Positions 34,869-45,429 of a stretch of DNA of 64,000 nt are shown in pieces. How positions within the stretch are numbered: position 1 is the first letter of the stretch; each line of letters begins with the position of its first letter. The stretch is from Eutypa lata (Eukaryota; Ascomycota; Sordariomycetes; Xylariales; Diatrypaceae): contig JAKULF010000015.1 in NCBI GenBank assembly GCA_022661535.1, forward strand, positions 558,001 through 622,000, given 5' to 3'. Position numbers and translations under genes: made by a program. The notes beneath the pieces are model-generated. The model had not been told where the DNA came from. It did no database searches and saw only the letters and a program-made list of their open reading frames with translations.

Positions 34869-36471
34869 TGCTATTATTTATTCAGGGTTACCATCACTAC
34901 TGGCGTTGTCTTCGGTATCCGTCTCCCTTTTCCCGCTAGTCTGCTGCTTTGGTATGAAAGGAATAGTAGGAGGACGGCGAGGAGGACTCATGATGGTGGT
35001 GACGGAGTGCAAATCTGGAAACTGCTGCTCTATTTGGGATTTCTAGCGGAAGTTCTAATTAAATTCGGCACGAAGGAACCTGGATAATGCGTGGTCGCAA
35101 AATCCGTGTGTCATGCCTACGCACAAGTCACTGATAGTTCGTTAATAATGCTATCGGGGTGCTTAGTATCGGGTAATGAGGGCTATTTGGGTCGTAGTAT
35201 CAGTAGCGTTTATCGTAGTCATCGCTATTGTCTGTCGCTATTAGGATCCGAGTCGCGATCTTTAAGGACAAGACGCCAGGACATTGCTTCCAGAACCTGA
35301 CCAGTTCTGGCTGGTGGTATTGTTGTTGATGTTGTCAATGAGCGACCAAGCGCCAATCAAGTGTCATGTCGAACTGCTAGTGTATGCTCAGAGCGAATTG
35401 CTCCTAATATTTCGCTCACTGGCTGAAGAGCTCCCCGTATGATAACGTCATGTGTCGAAAGGCTTTACCGCAACTATCGCAGAAACAATGGACTTTGTGA
35501 TCGATGCTGAGTCAGCTCTTTCATTGCACTACTTCACAAATTTCGCGATGACGACAGAGAGGAAGATGTCTATGGGATAAATGGAGTAATAATATTATGA
35601 TGCATCAATGAAAATAATAAGCCAGAATGCATACATTAAAAGGTTAATCACTGCATCCAAATTCTCTAATTTACTATTAGAAACAAAAGTTCAAAAGTTA
35701 AAAAAAAAGAGGGCAAAAGGAATTTAGCCAAAAATATAGATACATTTTGACATATAACTTCATATATATATATCTATAGAAAGCGCCTTCTTTCCTTTTC
35801 TTTGACTGGGGAATTGAACCCCTGCTTGTGGGTAGGGTGGAAAGTAAGCTTGCGAGAACCTAAAGAACTCCGAATGCACCACTAACTCACTCCGCCCACT
35901 GCACAAGACTTTATGTCAAAGTTGATTGCAATTTTTGCACTTGTTATCATATATATGTCTAAGCTTAGACGTACGTACTTTTTGAAACAGACCTGACCCA
36001 GCCATGCAGCTTTTCAATACCTACCCATCATAATAATAACGTAATAATAATAAGTTTAATGCTACCTAGCCAGATTTTTATAGTGTACCTGCTATTATAT
36101 TCAAATACTTGGAGTAGTGATGCTTTATGAAGGTGATGGTTGTATGTATTAGAGGTACCGTATGTACCTACAGACAATAGGCAGATATCAGCTTGGAGAT
36201 AAGATGTAAGACTTTGAGTAGAAGTCATGACAAGACATCAAATTTTGTACTATAAGTAGAGCCATCTGTCATGGCATTTACACATTTGAATCCCTTCTTT
36301 TCTCTAATCTAAAATAATATTTAAATCGATCAGTTTCGTTTGCAGCAAGTTGTATACGTTATAATTAATTAAGCATAACATGAATTACAAACACTCTAGT
36401 TACTTCTTCTCCTTTCCTTACATCTTAGTCTTATTGAGCGATTATGCCACTCCGATGGTTGGATATTCTGC
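34869..36471. other. intergenic region inside the inverted-repeat segment
   Basis: No supportable gene. The right part holds the first copy of the tRNA-like repeat (35800-36060). The stretch at about 35570-35780 is AT-rich. Confidence 0.5.
35800..36060 (-). repeat. repeat with tRNA-like core, copy 1
   Basis: Core at 35921-35800 (minus strand, 122 nt): a 7-bp stem CTTTGAC/GTCAAAG closes the core. Inside it are an A-box-like TTGTGCAGTGGG and a perfect-looking B box GGTTCAATTCC. The region up to about 36060, upstream in the minus direction, is shared with copy 2 (matching around CATATATATGTC and the TTTTTGAA... to CCATCATAA block). No normal anticodon arm can be placed, so this is not a functional tRNA gene. 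Confidence 0.6.
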
Positions 36472-37478
36472 CTACTCCTCCGTGACCTGCTCCTTGACGT
36501 CCACCTTGGTCTCCTCGGTAGCCTCCTTCGTGGCCTCCTCGTTGAACTTCTTCATGGCCGTCACTATGGACTCCTTCACCGTCTCATCCAACGCCTCCAA
36601 TGCGGCCTGCTTCTTGGCCTTTGCCTTCTTAGCTCTCGCCTTCTTCTTTTGGCGCTTAGTTTCGGGACCTTGTCCGATGTCTCCATTAGCGCGTCTTTTG
36701 TTGTGCTCCCTGGCAATGCCAGGGAAGATGACCTCGAGGTCATGGACCGGTTGACCGTCACATGTGTCGTCGGCGGCAATCTTCCAGTCAGGATATCTGT
36801 CGGGGTGACATTCCTCCAGGAAATCGAGCCACAGGCTGAGTGAGGGAATAAATCTCGCTTCGGGCGCGGGTTTAGGATAGTCTGTGCTGTTAATAGCACG
36901 TTTGTTGTGAATAGCACGAGCGCGTGCCTCGACTAGTGCCTCAACGAATACGCTGAGGTCGCTACTATCCAGCCTTGGAGCGCCATCAAGCTTATTGGCC
37001 CATGATACTGTATCATCTTGAGTTAGCAAATACTTCTTGAAGGGTACATTCAAGAGATGTAGGGGTTGTCCTGGAGTCCTTTTCTCCGAGAGACAAGTAA
37101 TTCGAAACACTAAATCAAGCTACAAAAGGAATCAAATAACTATTGGAATCGCTTACGAGCTTCTAGGACGCACTGCCAGAAGGTAGGCCAGCTATGCTCC
37201 GCGATGACGTTCTTCATGCTACTCATGATGGACAAAAGCCGACAAATGCGATTGTCGACCTGGTCTAGGATCGTAACATAATGTCGCAATTTTTTGGGTA
37301 CGTCCAAGTTGCGGGCCATTTCAGTCTGTTCGGCCTCCGGCATAAGTCCATATGAAAGTGCTCGAGATATGTTCAATGCGGGCTCGGCGGCGTCGACCAC
37401 CTTGCCATTCCTGAAGTTTAGTCCACCACACTTCAGTAGTTTGAAGAGAGGGGAGACTCGTCCATTATGAGTCGGCAT
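36472..37478 (-). CDS. orphan lysine-rich, probably nuclear protein (319 aa), two exons
   Basis: Not recognised. Exons on the minus strand 37478-37157 and 37109-36472, with a 47-bp intron (GTAAGC...TTTAG) that joins in phase. The alternative acceptor 9 bp upstream would break the frame. The N-terminal half is mixed helical (for example RHYVTILDQVDNRICRLLSI). The second half has a WLDFLEECHPDRYPDWK stretch, then a strongly basic segment (KRRANGD, ETKRQKKKARAKKAKAKKQ) that looks like a bipartite nuclear localisation signal, and an acidic Glu/Lys/Thr repeat tail. It is the only gene inside the segment flanked by the inverted repeats. I cannot tell whether it belongs to a mobile element. Confidence 0.7.
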
Positions 37479-38362
37479 TGTGGGGGTTCTGAAAATTAAA
37501 TCAGGTTGAGATGGGTTTGGTAGCTTTTATATGTTCACACAATAATATTGTAAACAAGCAAGGTGTTCGTCTAAAGGCGGATGATGAGTCGGTGCTTGGA
37601 GGTTTTGTGTGTAGAAGATTGTTGAGTGGAAAATTGAAGGTGCAACTACCTGCAATTCTTCGACAATGCCAATGTCGCTAGTGGTGTTACTGCATTACCA
37701 CTGGGTGTTAGGTATTACACCTTAGTAGTAGTACCTACATACAACACAAGACAGTGATATCTTGATGTATGTAGTTATATGTACCTAGCACTACAATTAC
37801 TTGCTAAATGTTTCTAATGAACAGGTAGTTGCCTTGGAAGATGAATTCTGCTTGACGTGACCTTACAATGACTATGCTGTAAGATTAATTAATGTAATAA
37901 ATTGACATTGTCAGTCGACAGGGTAATAATATGGTGGCCTAAGTGATCGTTACTATGGCGTATTAATACCTTATGGATTAAATGAAAGCCCTCGGGCTTC
38001 AGTATTACATGTTGTATGAAAATGGGCATTGTCCACCACATTAGAACTAAAATCATAAAAAGACAGATCAATAAACTAATTGTCGCATTGCAAAGTCCGA
38101 CAAGGACAATATACATGCATCAAATGGGTTTTGTAACTACAAGATGCATTAAGCATTTTAAAATTATTTATTAAATAAAATGCATGAATATTAAGCAATT
38201 TTACGATAATTATATTTTTAAAAAGAAAGGCGGATTACTTTTGTTGCTGCTGTAGTATATCTTTTATTTTAAAAAAGAAAGTGGGACGAGATGGAAGGAT
38301 GGGGGCGGGCAAGGGGGGGAAGGAAAGAGAAAAAAGAAAAAAAAGAAGAAGAAAAAAAAAAC

Positions 38363-38635
38363 CTTTGACGAGGGAGAATGAATCGAACCCTTGCTCTCAG
38401 GATAGTGGTAAAGCTACTTGCCGAGTCAGTTAAGCCCCAAGTATGACAATACTCACTGCACCAACTGGACATCAAAGTTAATTAATATTTTTAACTTATT
38501 ACTACATATATGTCCAAGTCCGGATATAGGTTCAATGTGAGTGACTCTTTGCTTTTTTTCAATCTGTTTCCAAACACAAGCTTCACCCAAACCGTCCGGT
38601 TTTTCAACTACCTATCATAATGTTGTAAAATTAAT
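38363..38635 (-). repeat. repeat with tRNA-like core, copy 2
   Basis: Core at 38477-38363 (minus strand, 115 nt): closing stem CTTTGATG/CGTCAAAG with one G-T pair, A box TGGTGCAGTGAG and B box GGTTCGATTCA. It has the same orientation as copy 1. Similarity continues to about 38635 (CCGGACTTGGACATATATG block and the region matching copy 1). After the core on the minus strand comes a T-rich, then pyrimidine-rich tract of about 80 nt. Confidence 0.65.
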
Positions 38636-39624
38636 AGATTCAATATTGATTAATTGTTAATAGTATATATAATCCTGCATTAATGCAGCTGCAGTGACAT
38701 CGTGAGGCCATTGGATATTGTCTGTTCACCTAGTACCTTGCCCAACGTTAGCAGCCCAATGCACCTAATACTTAACGAACCTTCCTGCCTTAGCTTCCAA
38801 GATTAGTACTACACATAATTATCTATCATGCTAGGTATCTCCATGTTGTTGCTGATTACAGCATACACTTGACATGATCTGATCTAGACTTATTCCAGGG
38901 CGAGTTCACTAGGAACTACCTTGCTGATAGCCTCAGGGACTTCATAGCACTATTTGCATAGGTATGTCATCTTCCGGTATTACATGCACATAGAATGAGA
39001 GATGTCGTGATGTTTACCATATAGGACACTCCAGAGACATTCATTGTACTTACCCACATAATATCGACCACTGTATGATTTTCGCTTTAAATTCCTACCC
39101 AACAACTTGATATCTTGACGTTACCTAAGTATTTAGTACCTTAATGACACATCTCCCATCTAGCTTTTAATGCATCGCTAATTCACCATCGAAGCTGACA
39201 GTGTTGCAAGGTTATGTATCCAGTAGTTTAGTATAGAGGTACCGTGCCAATAGAGGGTTGTCTCTATACAGTCAATACAACAACACCATCTTCTTGGCCT
39301 GTACAGCGGGTGGATAAAATCAAAGACAAAGGACAGATAGATTATTTCAAATGTAGTTGATATTAACTTTGTTTAGCAGTGATAAATTATATTCAGTGTA
39401 ATAGCACTGATTGTGTGCATCTATAGAATCTCGACAACAGTGTAGGCTAGAGATAATCAAGGATCTAGGAATGGTTCCCACGGCATCAAGACCCTTGTTG
39501 TAGTGTGAAAATTAATGCCTTGCCATAGCATTCACTCCCCAGGCTTCCAAGCTATCTCCAAATGATATCTACTTATTATCCCTACATACACTACATACAA
39601 CCACTTGTTAGTGTATGGCCGGCC

Positions 39625-39778
39625 TCGGACATATGTACAATAATAATTTGAAAACTACTAATCGACTTTGATGTCCACCTGGTGCAGTGAGTACTGTCAT
39701 ATTTGGGGCTTAACTGACTCGGCAAATAGCTTTACCACTCTACCTAAAAGCAGGGGTTCAATTCCTCCCCCGTCAAAG
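39625..39778 (+). repeat. repeat with tRNA-like core, copy 3
   Basis: Core at 39666-39778 (113 nt) on the plus strand: closing stem CTTTGATG/CGTCAAAG, A box TGGTGCAGTGAG at 39680-39691 and B box GGTTCAATTCC at 39755-39765, an A-to-B spacing of 75 nt. The preceding 40 nt also match copy 2 (CGGACATATGTA block). A seven-T run at about 39796 could end a pol III transcript. Confidence 0.65.
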
Positions 39779-40389
39779 CAAAGGACCGGTCCAATTTTTT
39801 TAGTCTTCTTTTTTGCCTTCCTTTCTGCTTTAAAAGCTTTAATGTTTTGCTTGTAATGAATGAAGTGAATGGGACACGTAATACTATCATCATTGCAACA
39901 ATGATTGACTAGTTTACCCATGCATTCTAGTCTATTGTAACATTTATTACTGAACATAATCATGCCATGCAACCTAGATGATAATGTACTGGTTTGCCAA
40001 CTTTCCCAATTGGACTGCAGCTCTCTCATCGTTCTTCTCAAAAATATACGCTCCATACAATCAATCATGTTGCTCTTACAGATATAACACATTGATTCGC
40101 AGACACGGCAGCATAATTTGCCTATCCCCAACAAAAGTTAAGTTTTAAATTAAATAAAAAAACTACAAAAACATCACATTTCCATCATTGGTTCATTTCC
40201 ACCCTATCTCAAAGCTTCATTTTTCCACATCAGCCTCATTCAGCAGACCGCAATCACGACGGCAAGGAGAAAAAGCCAGACCAGAATTCGCAGGATGCTG
40301 CAACGGAAGGGCAGACTTAACGTCAACCATGAAGCCCACTGCCTTCTGCAGCAACTACAGTAGATGCCACGAGCTAGAGATTAAGCTTT

Positions 40390-40645
40390 GATGTTACCAC
40401 TCCACCACTACCACCATCGTCGTTAGTTCTGATGTTGCCTCTTCTCCTGGAGGTCCTGATGCGTCCATTGGTAGTCTCCTACGTTTTTGGGATCGGATGA
40501 GGTTGGTGAGGCTCCAAGATTACTGACTATTTGCCCCACATCGGCTCTCGTTCCCGTCTCTTTGGCGTCCTATAGCGTCGGGAGCTTAACTTAGCCCGGC
40601 GGACATCAACAATATATATCCCGGTAGCAGGAGCCATCAGCGATA
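40390..40645 (+). repeat. diverged inverted repeat, right arm
   Basis: Right partner of 34455-34765 in opposite orientation. It contains the same ordered blocks (GTCTCCTACGTTTTT, GAGGTTGGTGAGGCTCC, GCCCCACATCGGCTCTCGTT, GAGCTTAACTTAGCCC). It lacks about 9 and 7 bases present in the left arm. About 5.6 kb separate the arms. Confidence 0.75.
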
Positions 40646-40813
40646 GCATTATATATCAAGTCACAGCCAAATTTAAAGGCACCCCAAAGATGTCGTAAAA
40701 AAGGAGCATTTTAAATAGTATATGCTAATAGGATAGCCAGATCATATTTATGTAGTCAAGCGGATATATAATGGAGGAGTGTTAATTATTTTGGCAACGA
40801 CTTGTCCCCCTAC

Positions 40814-42440
40814 CTATGTCTGCAGCCTCTTTGCGGTTGTTTCATAGCATGCTGGGATTCCAGTCTCAGAAAACGTACTGTCATCTTTCATGACCTTGGC
40901 AATCCCTTTCGCGCAGAGCAGCACATTCGGCATACCATGGCCGTTGAATCCGGCACATATGAACTGGCCCGGCTTGGACGGAACCAGACCAATATGCGGC
41001 AGCTCGTCAACGGTATCCTAATTTCACATGATGTCAGCATAAGTAGCAAAGTGGGAAGTACCCAGCGTAAATGAAAGAAAACAGTATTATGTCAATAACT
41101 CACACCCATAATACCAGTCCAGACATGTTCGACCTTGGTCCCAGCATCCTCCCAGCCCCTGAACGTCTCCTCTGCCCAACCCTCAAAGTACCCATCCGTA
41201 GACGGGATGAGCGTCGAGTCATCAAACACGTTCACGTACTCATCCGGATGGCCTCTGAGCTTCCGCCACGCACCCCCAATGATCAGGCTCTCGTCCGGGC
41301 GCACCCCGTAGTAGTCGTGCAGCAGGGGCTCCCACTTGGGGGAGCACGAGCCGAGAATCTTACCGGCTGTAGGTGCTAGGGGCGCAGTCACGACGACACG
41401 GCCAACGACTCCACGCATGGGGATGATCTTGTCCCGGTACTGAGGCAGTACACCGCTAGTGTACCCATTTGTCGCGAACAGGACCTGCTTGGCCTTAGTT
41501 GTGCCACGCGGCGTCGTGAGTGTCCAATAGCCCTCCGTGTCGGCGGACTCGGATATCTCCAAGACGGGCGTGTTCGTCTGCAGGTTCATGCCCTTCTGCA
41601 CGGCTATTGCGAGGAGCTCCATTACGAACTTGTACGGCCTAGTACAACGTATGCTCTATTATCAACCACGCCCCTAAAATGGACGAGACAAAAAAGAAAT
41701 AAAGCCGAACAGAAGGGATGGGGTATACTACTCACCACATAACCGTAGACGAAAACGTAAACGCACTCTTCGCGCCCTTCACTCCGGACACGCGCTCCGC
41801 CTCCTCCGGCGTCCCATGGTACGTGATCTTCTCTGTAACCGTAGGACAGCCGAGCCGCAGCATCTCATCGTGCTGCGTCTTGGCGGCGGCGGCCTGGTCC
41901 GCGTCGACGTACACGTCGCCCGAGGAGACGCGCTCCAGATCGCAGGCGATGCGCTCCTCCTTCACGAGATCTACGACCGCCTCCGCGTTCGCGTACTCGA
42001 AAGCCGCGATTTCGTTCGCCGTCTCGAGCCCGAGAGTTGCGATTCGCTGGCTGAGGGCTAGTCGTGGGTCTGGCCTGAGATGGCCGCCTGTGTTTTTTTT
42101 GTGCGTGTGAGAGGTGAAGTGGTTTGGTTAGGGATTGAGTTGATAGGGAGCAAAAAGGATGCATGTAGGTACCGTTTCGTCCTGTAGCTCCTGAGCAGGC
42201 TTCCCGCGCTTCGAGAATGGTGATACTCGAGCGCAATGAGGGGTCGTCGGCGTTGTCCCCTTTGAGCAGATAGTATGCAGCGGAAGCGCCTGCGAAGCCA
42301 GCCCCAATAATAGCGATATCTTGCTTCGCCGGTACGTCCGCTGTGCTGCGATGTGAGTCCAGTTCATGCAGCTCCGTCCGCCAGAACGGAATCGTCGCAT
42401 TAGGCACGGGGAAAGGGGGTTTTGATGGTGTAGAAAACAT
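40814..42440 (-). CDS. FAD-dependent oxidoreductase, DAO family, four exons
   Basis: Flavoenzyme of the D-amino-acid/sarcosine oxidase-like family, resembling fungal and bacterial gamma-glutamylputrescine-type oxidoreductases. Exons on the minus strand: 42440-42173, 42087-41736, 41638-41104 and 41017-40814, with introns of 85, 97 and 86 bp, joining to 452 residues. The dinucleotide-binding motif IAIIGAGFAGASAAYYL starts near residue 42. EAREACSGATGRNGGHLRPDPR follows across intron 1, the usual RxG-rich flavin contact. Later features are KQVLFATNGYTSGVLP, IPMRGVVGRVVVT, DYYGVRPDESLIIGG, GIMGDTVDELPHIG across intron 3, and the C-terminal FAD contact FICAGFNGHGMPNVLL. Everything expected is present, so it is probably functional. 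The amine substrate cannot be told from sequence. Confidence 0.92.
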
Positions 42441-43299
42441 ATCGTGTAGTACTTCTGAGCGAGCTGAATGGTATATTGGTAAATTGATACTTCGCAGTAA
42501 GGTGAGGTTACAGTGATCGGATTTTAAATACCACCCGTATGCTGGAGCCTAATGCCAATGTCCTGCTGCTGGACGCGTACGAAGTTACGGAGCTCGGCTT
42601 CAAAATGCTCGGATTCGGACCGAGACCCGGGGTGGACCCGTTATCATCTGATTGGTATATGGCCCCCTACTGATATAAATTCACATGTACTGATAACATT
42701 GAAATCTCGCATAATCCAAGTGCATGGCTTTCAAAGTTGAATCATAGCACGGATAGGTGTTGCGGAGTGGTTACAGTAAGTGAAGACAACAAAGCTCATC
42801 TTGTGTTTTGGTGTCAAAAGTTGATAACTTCCCCGATAATGCGTAAGGAGACTCAGTATGTAATTTACTATGCTTAATTATACTCGGGAGGATCACAGTG
42901 TTTCAGTGGCTCTATATCTCATACAAAAAAAAAAAGAAAAAAGAACAATGCTCCGACCGAAAGCTAGGATCTCATTGTTTCTAAACACGACATGACAAAG
43001 AATGATACGATTTGCATGCTGCCTTAACAATGAAGTAGGGAAAGAGCCAAGGTCGTAAGATCTTTTAAATGACATTGGATATACGACTTTATGGCATATA
43101 CAAAAGATTGGAGCTACCAGGACTACTTGTCACTCTAATTAATCATTGTTATAGGTCGCAAAAACAGAACTGGATGCTATTCAAATTCTATCAAAAACAT
43201 AACGTATATAAACATCTACTAGTTTTAAATTGGGAATATATACCCTTATTTATTATATCGTAGTGGCAACTAACGACAAGTGCTAAGCATCGTCATCAA
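42441..43299. other. intergenic region
   Basis: 859 bp. The first 100 bp should hold the promoter of the FAD oxidoreductase. The rest is AT-rich with no supportable gene. GTTGCGGAGTGGTTA near 42759 resembles a tRNA D-arm, but no T-arm follows. Confidence 0.5.
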
Positions 43300-44097
43300 T
43301 TAAACCCACTCGTCCGCCATGTAATTGGTGTTCAACCAGAGGTTGTAAGCGTTCAAGACTTGGTCTGTCACGGTTTGCGAAAGATACCAATGAATGTTAT
43401 CCCTTACGTCCTTGTCCACCCTGTCACGCGTGACGTGGGAGTTATCGAACATCAGCCTCAGTGTGCCGAGGAGAGCACCCCGCACGTGCCGCTCCCGGCA
43501 AAGCCGACAATCGAGGGTCACGGACCCGCCCTGCGGAACCGGGACAGGAACCACGTCCGGCAGCCCGGCCAGCGTCCGGCAGCTGAAGGTGCGGACGCCG
43601 ATATAATGGTTGCACCCCTGGTGCAGGAGAGGAAACCGACACGTCGGGCACGCGGGCAGCTCCTTTGCTTGGAACTTGGTCTCCATCCAGTTGTACAGAC
43701 ACGTCGCACCGAAGACGTGACCGCAAGGGACTACGGTGAGGTCGTCGACGTCCATGTTTTCTCTGTTGCTCATGATCGCTTCGGGGAACCGTATAACGGC
43801 GATCTGGCAGATGCCGCATGTTAGCTCGAGGCGTGGTGCCTTTACACCATTATCCTGCCGGTTCCTGATATGGGAACAAATCTCCGGCCAATAATGGCAG
43901 TCCGTGATTACCTTCTCTACGGCCTCCTCCGCTTCTTCTTCTGGGAGAACGATGATTTGACAATCATCATCTATCTCAGATTCAGCTGGAGGTATCATTA
44001 ATATATGCTGCGCTGCTGAAGCCCTTCTACGCCTTGCAACCCTCGCCGGAGCATAAGATAGCCGTCCTTGTGGTCGTGGACGTAGAACGGGAGCCAT
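43300..44097 (-). CDS. RING-finger protein (265 aa), putative E3 ubiquitin ligase
   Basis: Single-exon gene starting at MAPVLRPRPQ. An arginine-rich N-terminus (about residues 11-30) and an acidic linker precede a RING-type zinc finger at about residues 94-153: CGIC at 94-97, then PCGHVFGATC (C125, H127, C133) and CPTC at 150-153. The position where most RINGs have the fifth ligand is Gly130, as in some CGHxFG-type RINGs. A further Cys cluster (CRLCRERH, about 197-204) follows. Such proteins usually bind E2 enzymes and direct ubiquitination; the substrate is unknown. Many fungal orphan RINGs of this length exist in accessory regions. No intron is needed. Confidence 0.8.
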   Translation of the reverse strand: MAPVLRPRPQGRLSYAPARVARRRRASAAQHILMIPPAESEIDDDCQIIVLPEEEAEEAVEKVITDCHYWPEICSHIRNRQDNGVKAPRLELTCGICQIAVIRFPEAIMSNRENMDVDDLTVVPCGHVFGATCLYNWMETKFQAKELPACPTCRFPLLHQGCNHYIGVRTFSCRTLAGLPDVVPVPVPQGGSVTLDCRLCRERHVRGALLGTLRLMFDNSHVTRDRVDKDVRDNIHWYLSQTVTDQVLNAYNLWLNTNYMADEWV

Positions 44098-44496
44098 TCT
44101 GATTGCTTCCAGGAACTTCCTTTTCTAGATTGTAGTTGAGCACGTCTACTTACCACTGTTCGAAGCCTCTCTTCCCGACTGAATATACAGCTGGTGTCTG
44201 TAGTAAAACTCCAATTCAAGGGTGATTATATAATGCACTGTAACAAAGACAATGCACTTGACTGACAATCTCATTGTTAATCACAAGATTTTGTTTTTGT
44301 TGTAGAACCTGAAAGGAGCCGACACGGGAAAGAATAGGATTGTTAAAGAAGACACTGCTAACCTGTGTCGCAAGGACGACAGGCGCCATAATCAATGGCA
44401 GGGTCGTTCAAGCACAGCAACCAGATCGAAAACAATACCACTGGACTCATTTAAGATTGGCTTCATCTGATGTGTTACTTGCATGGGTACCTATAC
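44098..44496. other. intergenic region
   Basis: 399 bp between the RING gene and the 3' end of the enoyl-CoA hydratase-like gene. Nothing recognised beyond presumptive UTR and promoter. Confidence 0.5.
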
Positions 44497-45429
44497 CTAT
44501 GTCTTCCACCTTGGTTTCCTCTTTTCAAGGAATGACGATATTCCCTCCTCCGCGTCCCCCATCATCGCATGGAGCGCCATTACCCTAGCAGACCATTGAG
44601 CAGCTTCGAAATAACCGTCTCCCCCCAGTTCGTCTCCCTGCATGCCGGCCTGGGTCCAATACGCCCACTTCCCCATCGCCTGCGGCTGACCCGCCGTCTG
44701 GCAAGCCAACTTGTCCACAATATCAGCGACTCTCTCTTCCAATGCATCTTCATCAGCTACCGTTTCGATGGCACCGCCCGGCAGCTGATCAGCCCTCACT
44801 GGCTCCGCTAGAGCTAGCATCCTGTAGGTAAACGCGTTGCCCAGTCTTCTCGACAGAGCAGTGGAAGGGGAAATACAGGGGAGGCCAATAGAAGCGCCCG
44901 GCAGCCTGAACTGCGTAGAACCACACGCTATGGGCAGATCCGTAGTCAGCGCAAGCTGCGCACCCGCCGCTGTGGCTAAACCCTGGACGACGCCGACGAC
45001 GATGGCCGGCGACCTGCGGATGAGGGTCATAACCTCGGCGCAAAGCTCGAAAGTCTCGGCAGTATCATGGTAGGTCATTCCTCTCATCTCCTTAAGGTCG
45101 TGCCCAGAGCAGAAAACGGGGCCTTCGCTACGCAGGACGAGGACATTGGGCAGCCCTTCTCGTGCGGCATTCCACATCTTGGGGTTGACCAGCCAGCCAT
45201 GCTGCTTTTGCTCATTGGCATATTTCTGCGATTTGCTATGGGCCTTCTCTAGCTTGCCTAGCATCTTTGGCTGGAACTTGGGCAGAAACTGCGGTCCGTT
45301 CTTGGTTTTGTTGTATTTGATCAATTGATACTTCAAGCTTCTCAATGCATCTACGGATAATGCATTTCTTTGTCCCGGATTCTTCAGCACCAGATATGCT
45401 GCCTTTGGTGGCAGATCAGGCCATCTCAT
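44497..45429 (-). CDS. enoyl-CoA hydratase/isomerase-family protein (ECHDC3-like)
   Basis: Crotonase-fold protein of 310 residues, single exon, start MRWPDLPPKAAYLVL. Family signatures: NPGQRNALSVDALRSL near the N-terminus, VFCSGHDLKEM (first oxyanion-hole strand), VVGVVQGLATAAGAQLALTTDLPIA (second oxyanion-hole helix) and FRLPGASIGLPC. The GHDLKE form is typical of the mitochondrial ECHDC3-like subgroup, which lacks the usual hydratase glutamates, so the reaction is uncertain. An insertion of about 45 residues, rich in Lys and Gln (about residues 40-85), lies between the first helix and the first oxyanion strand. The insertion keeps the frame and has no splice signals, so it seems part of the protein. 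Confidence 0.87.
   Translation of the reverse strand: MRWPDLPPKAAYLVLKNPGQRNALSVDALRSLKYQLIKYNKTKNGPQFLPKFQPKMLGKLEKAHSKSQKYANEQKQHGWLVNPKMWNAAREGLPNVLVLRSEGPVFCSGHDLKEMRGMTYHDTAETFELCAEVMTLIRRSPAIVVGVVQGLATAAGAQLALTTDLPIACGSTQFRLPGASIGLPCISPSTALSRRLGNAFTYRMLALAEPVRADQLPGGAIETVADEDALEERVADIVDKLACQTAGQPQAMGKWAYWTQAGMQGDELGGDGYFEAAQWSARVMALHAMMGDAEEGISSFLEKRKPRWKT

Larger units (their letters stand above)
37479..40813. other. AT-rich region with repeat copies, no gene
   Basis: 3.3 kb without a supportable gene. It contains copies 2 and 3 of the tRNA-like repeat, the right arm of the inverted repeat, and long AT-rich stretches (for example 38150-38230 and 38630-38700). The frames seen at 38269-38475 (-) and 39668-39856 (+) are simply the translated repeat. 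Confidence 0.6.

Noticed and set aside
35800..35921. A functional tRNA gene
   Set aside because: A and B boxes and an end stem are present, but no standard anticodon arm or D-arm geometry can be drawn; three diverged copies indicate a repeat.
41071..41379. Plus-strand frames opposite the FAD oxidoreductase
   Set aside because: The minus strand carries the conserved flavoprotein motifs with consistent splicing.
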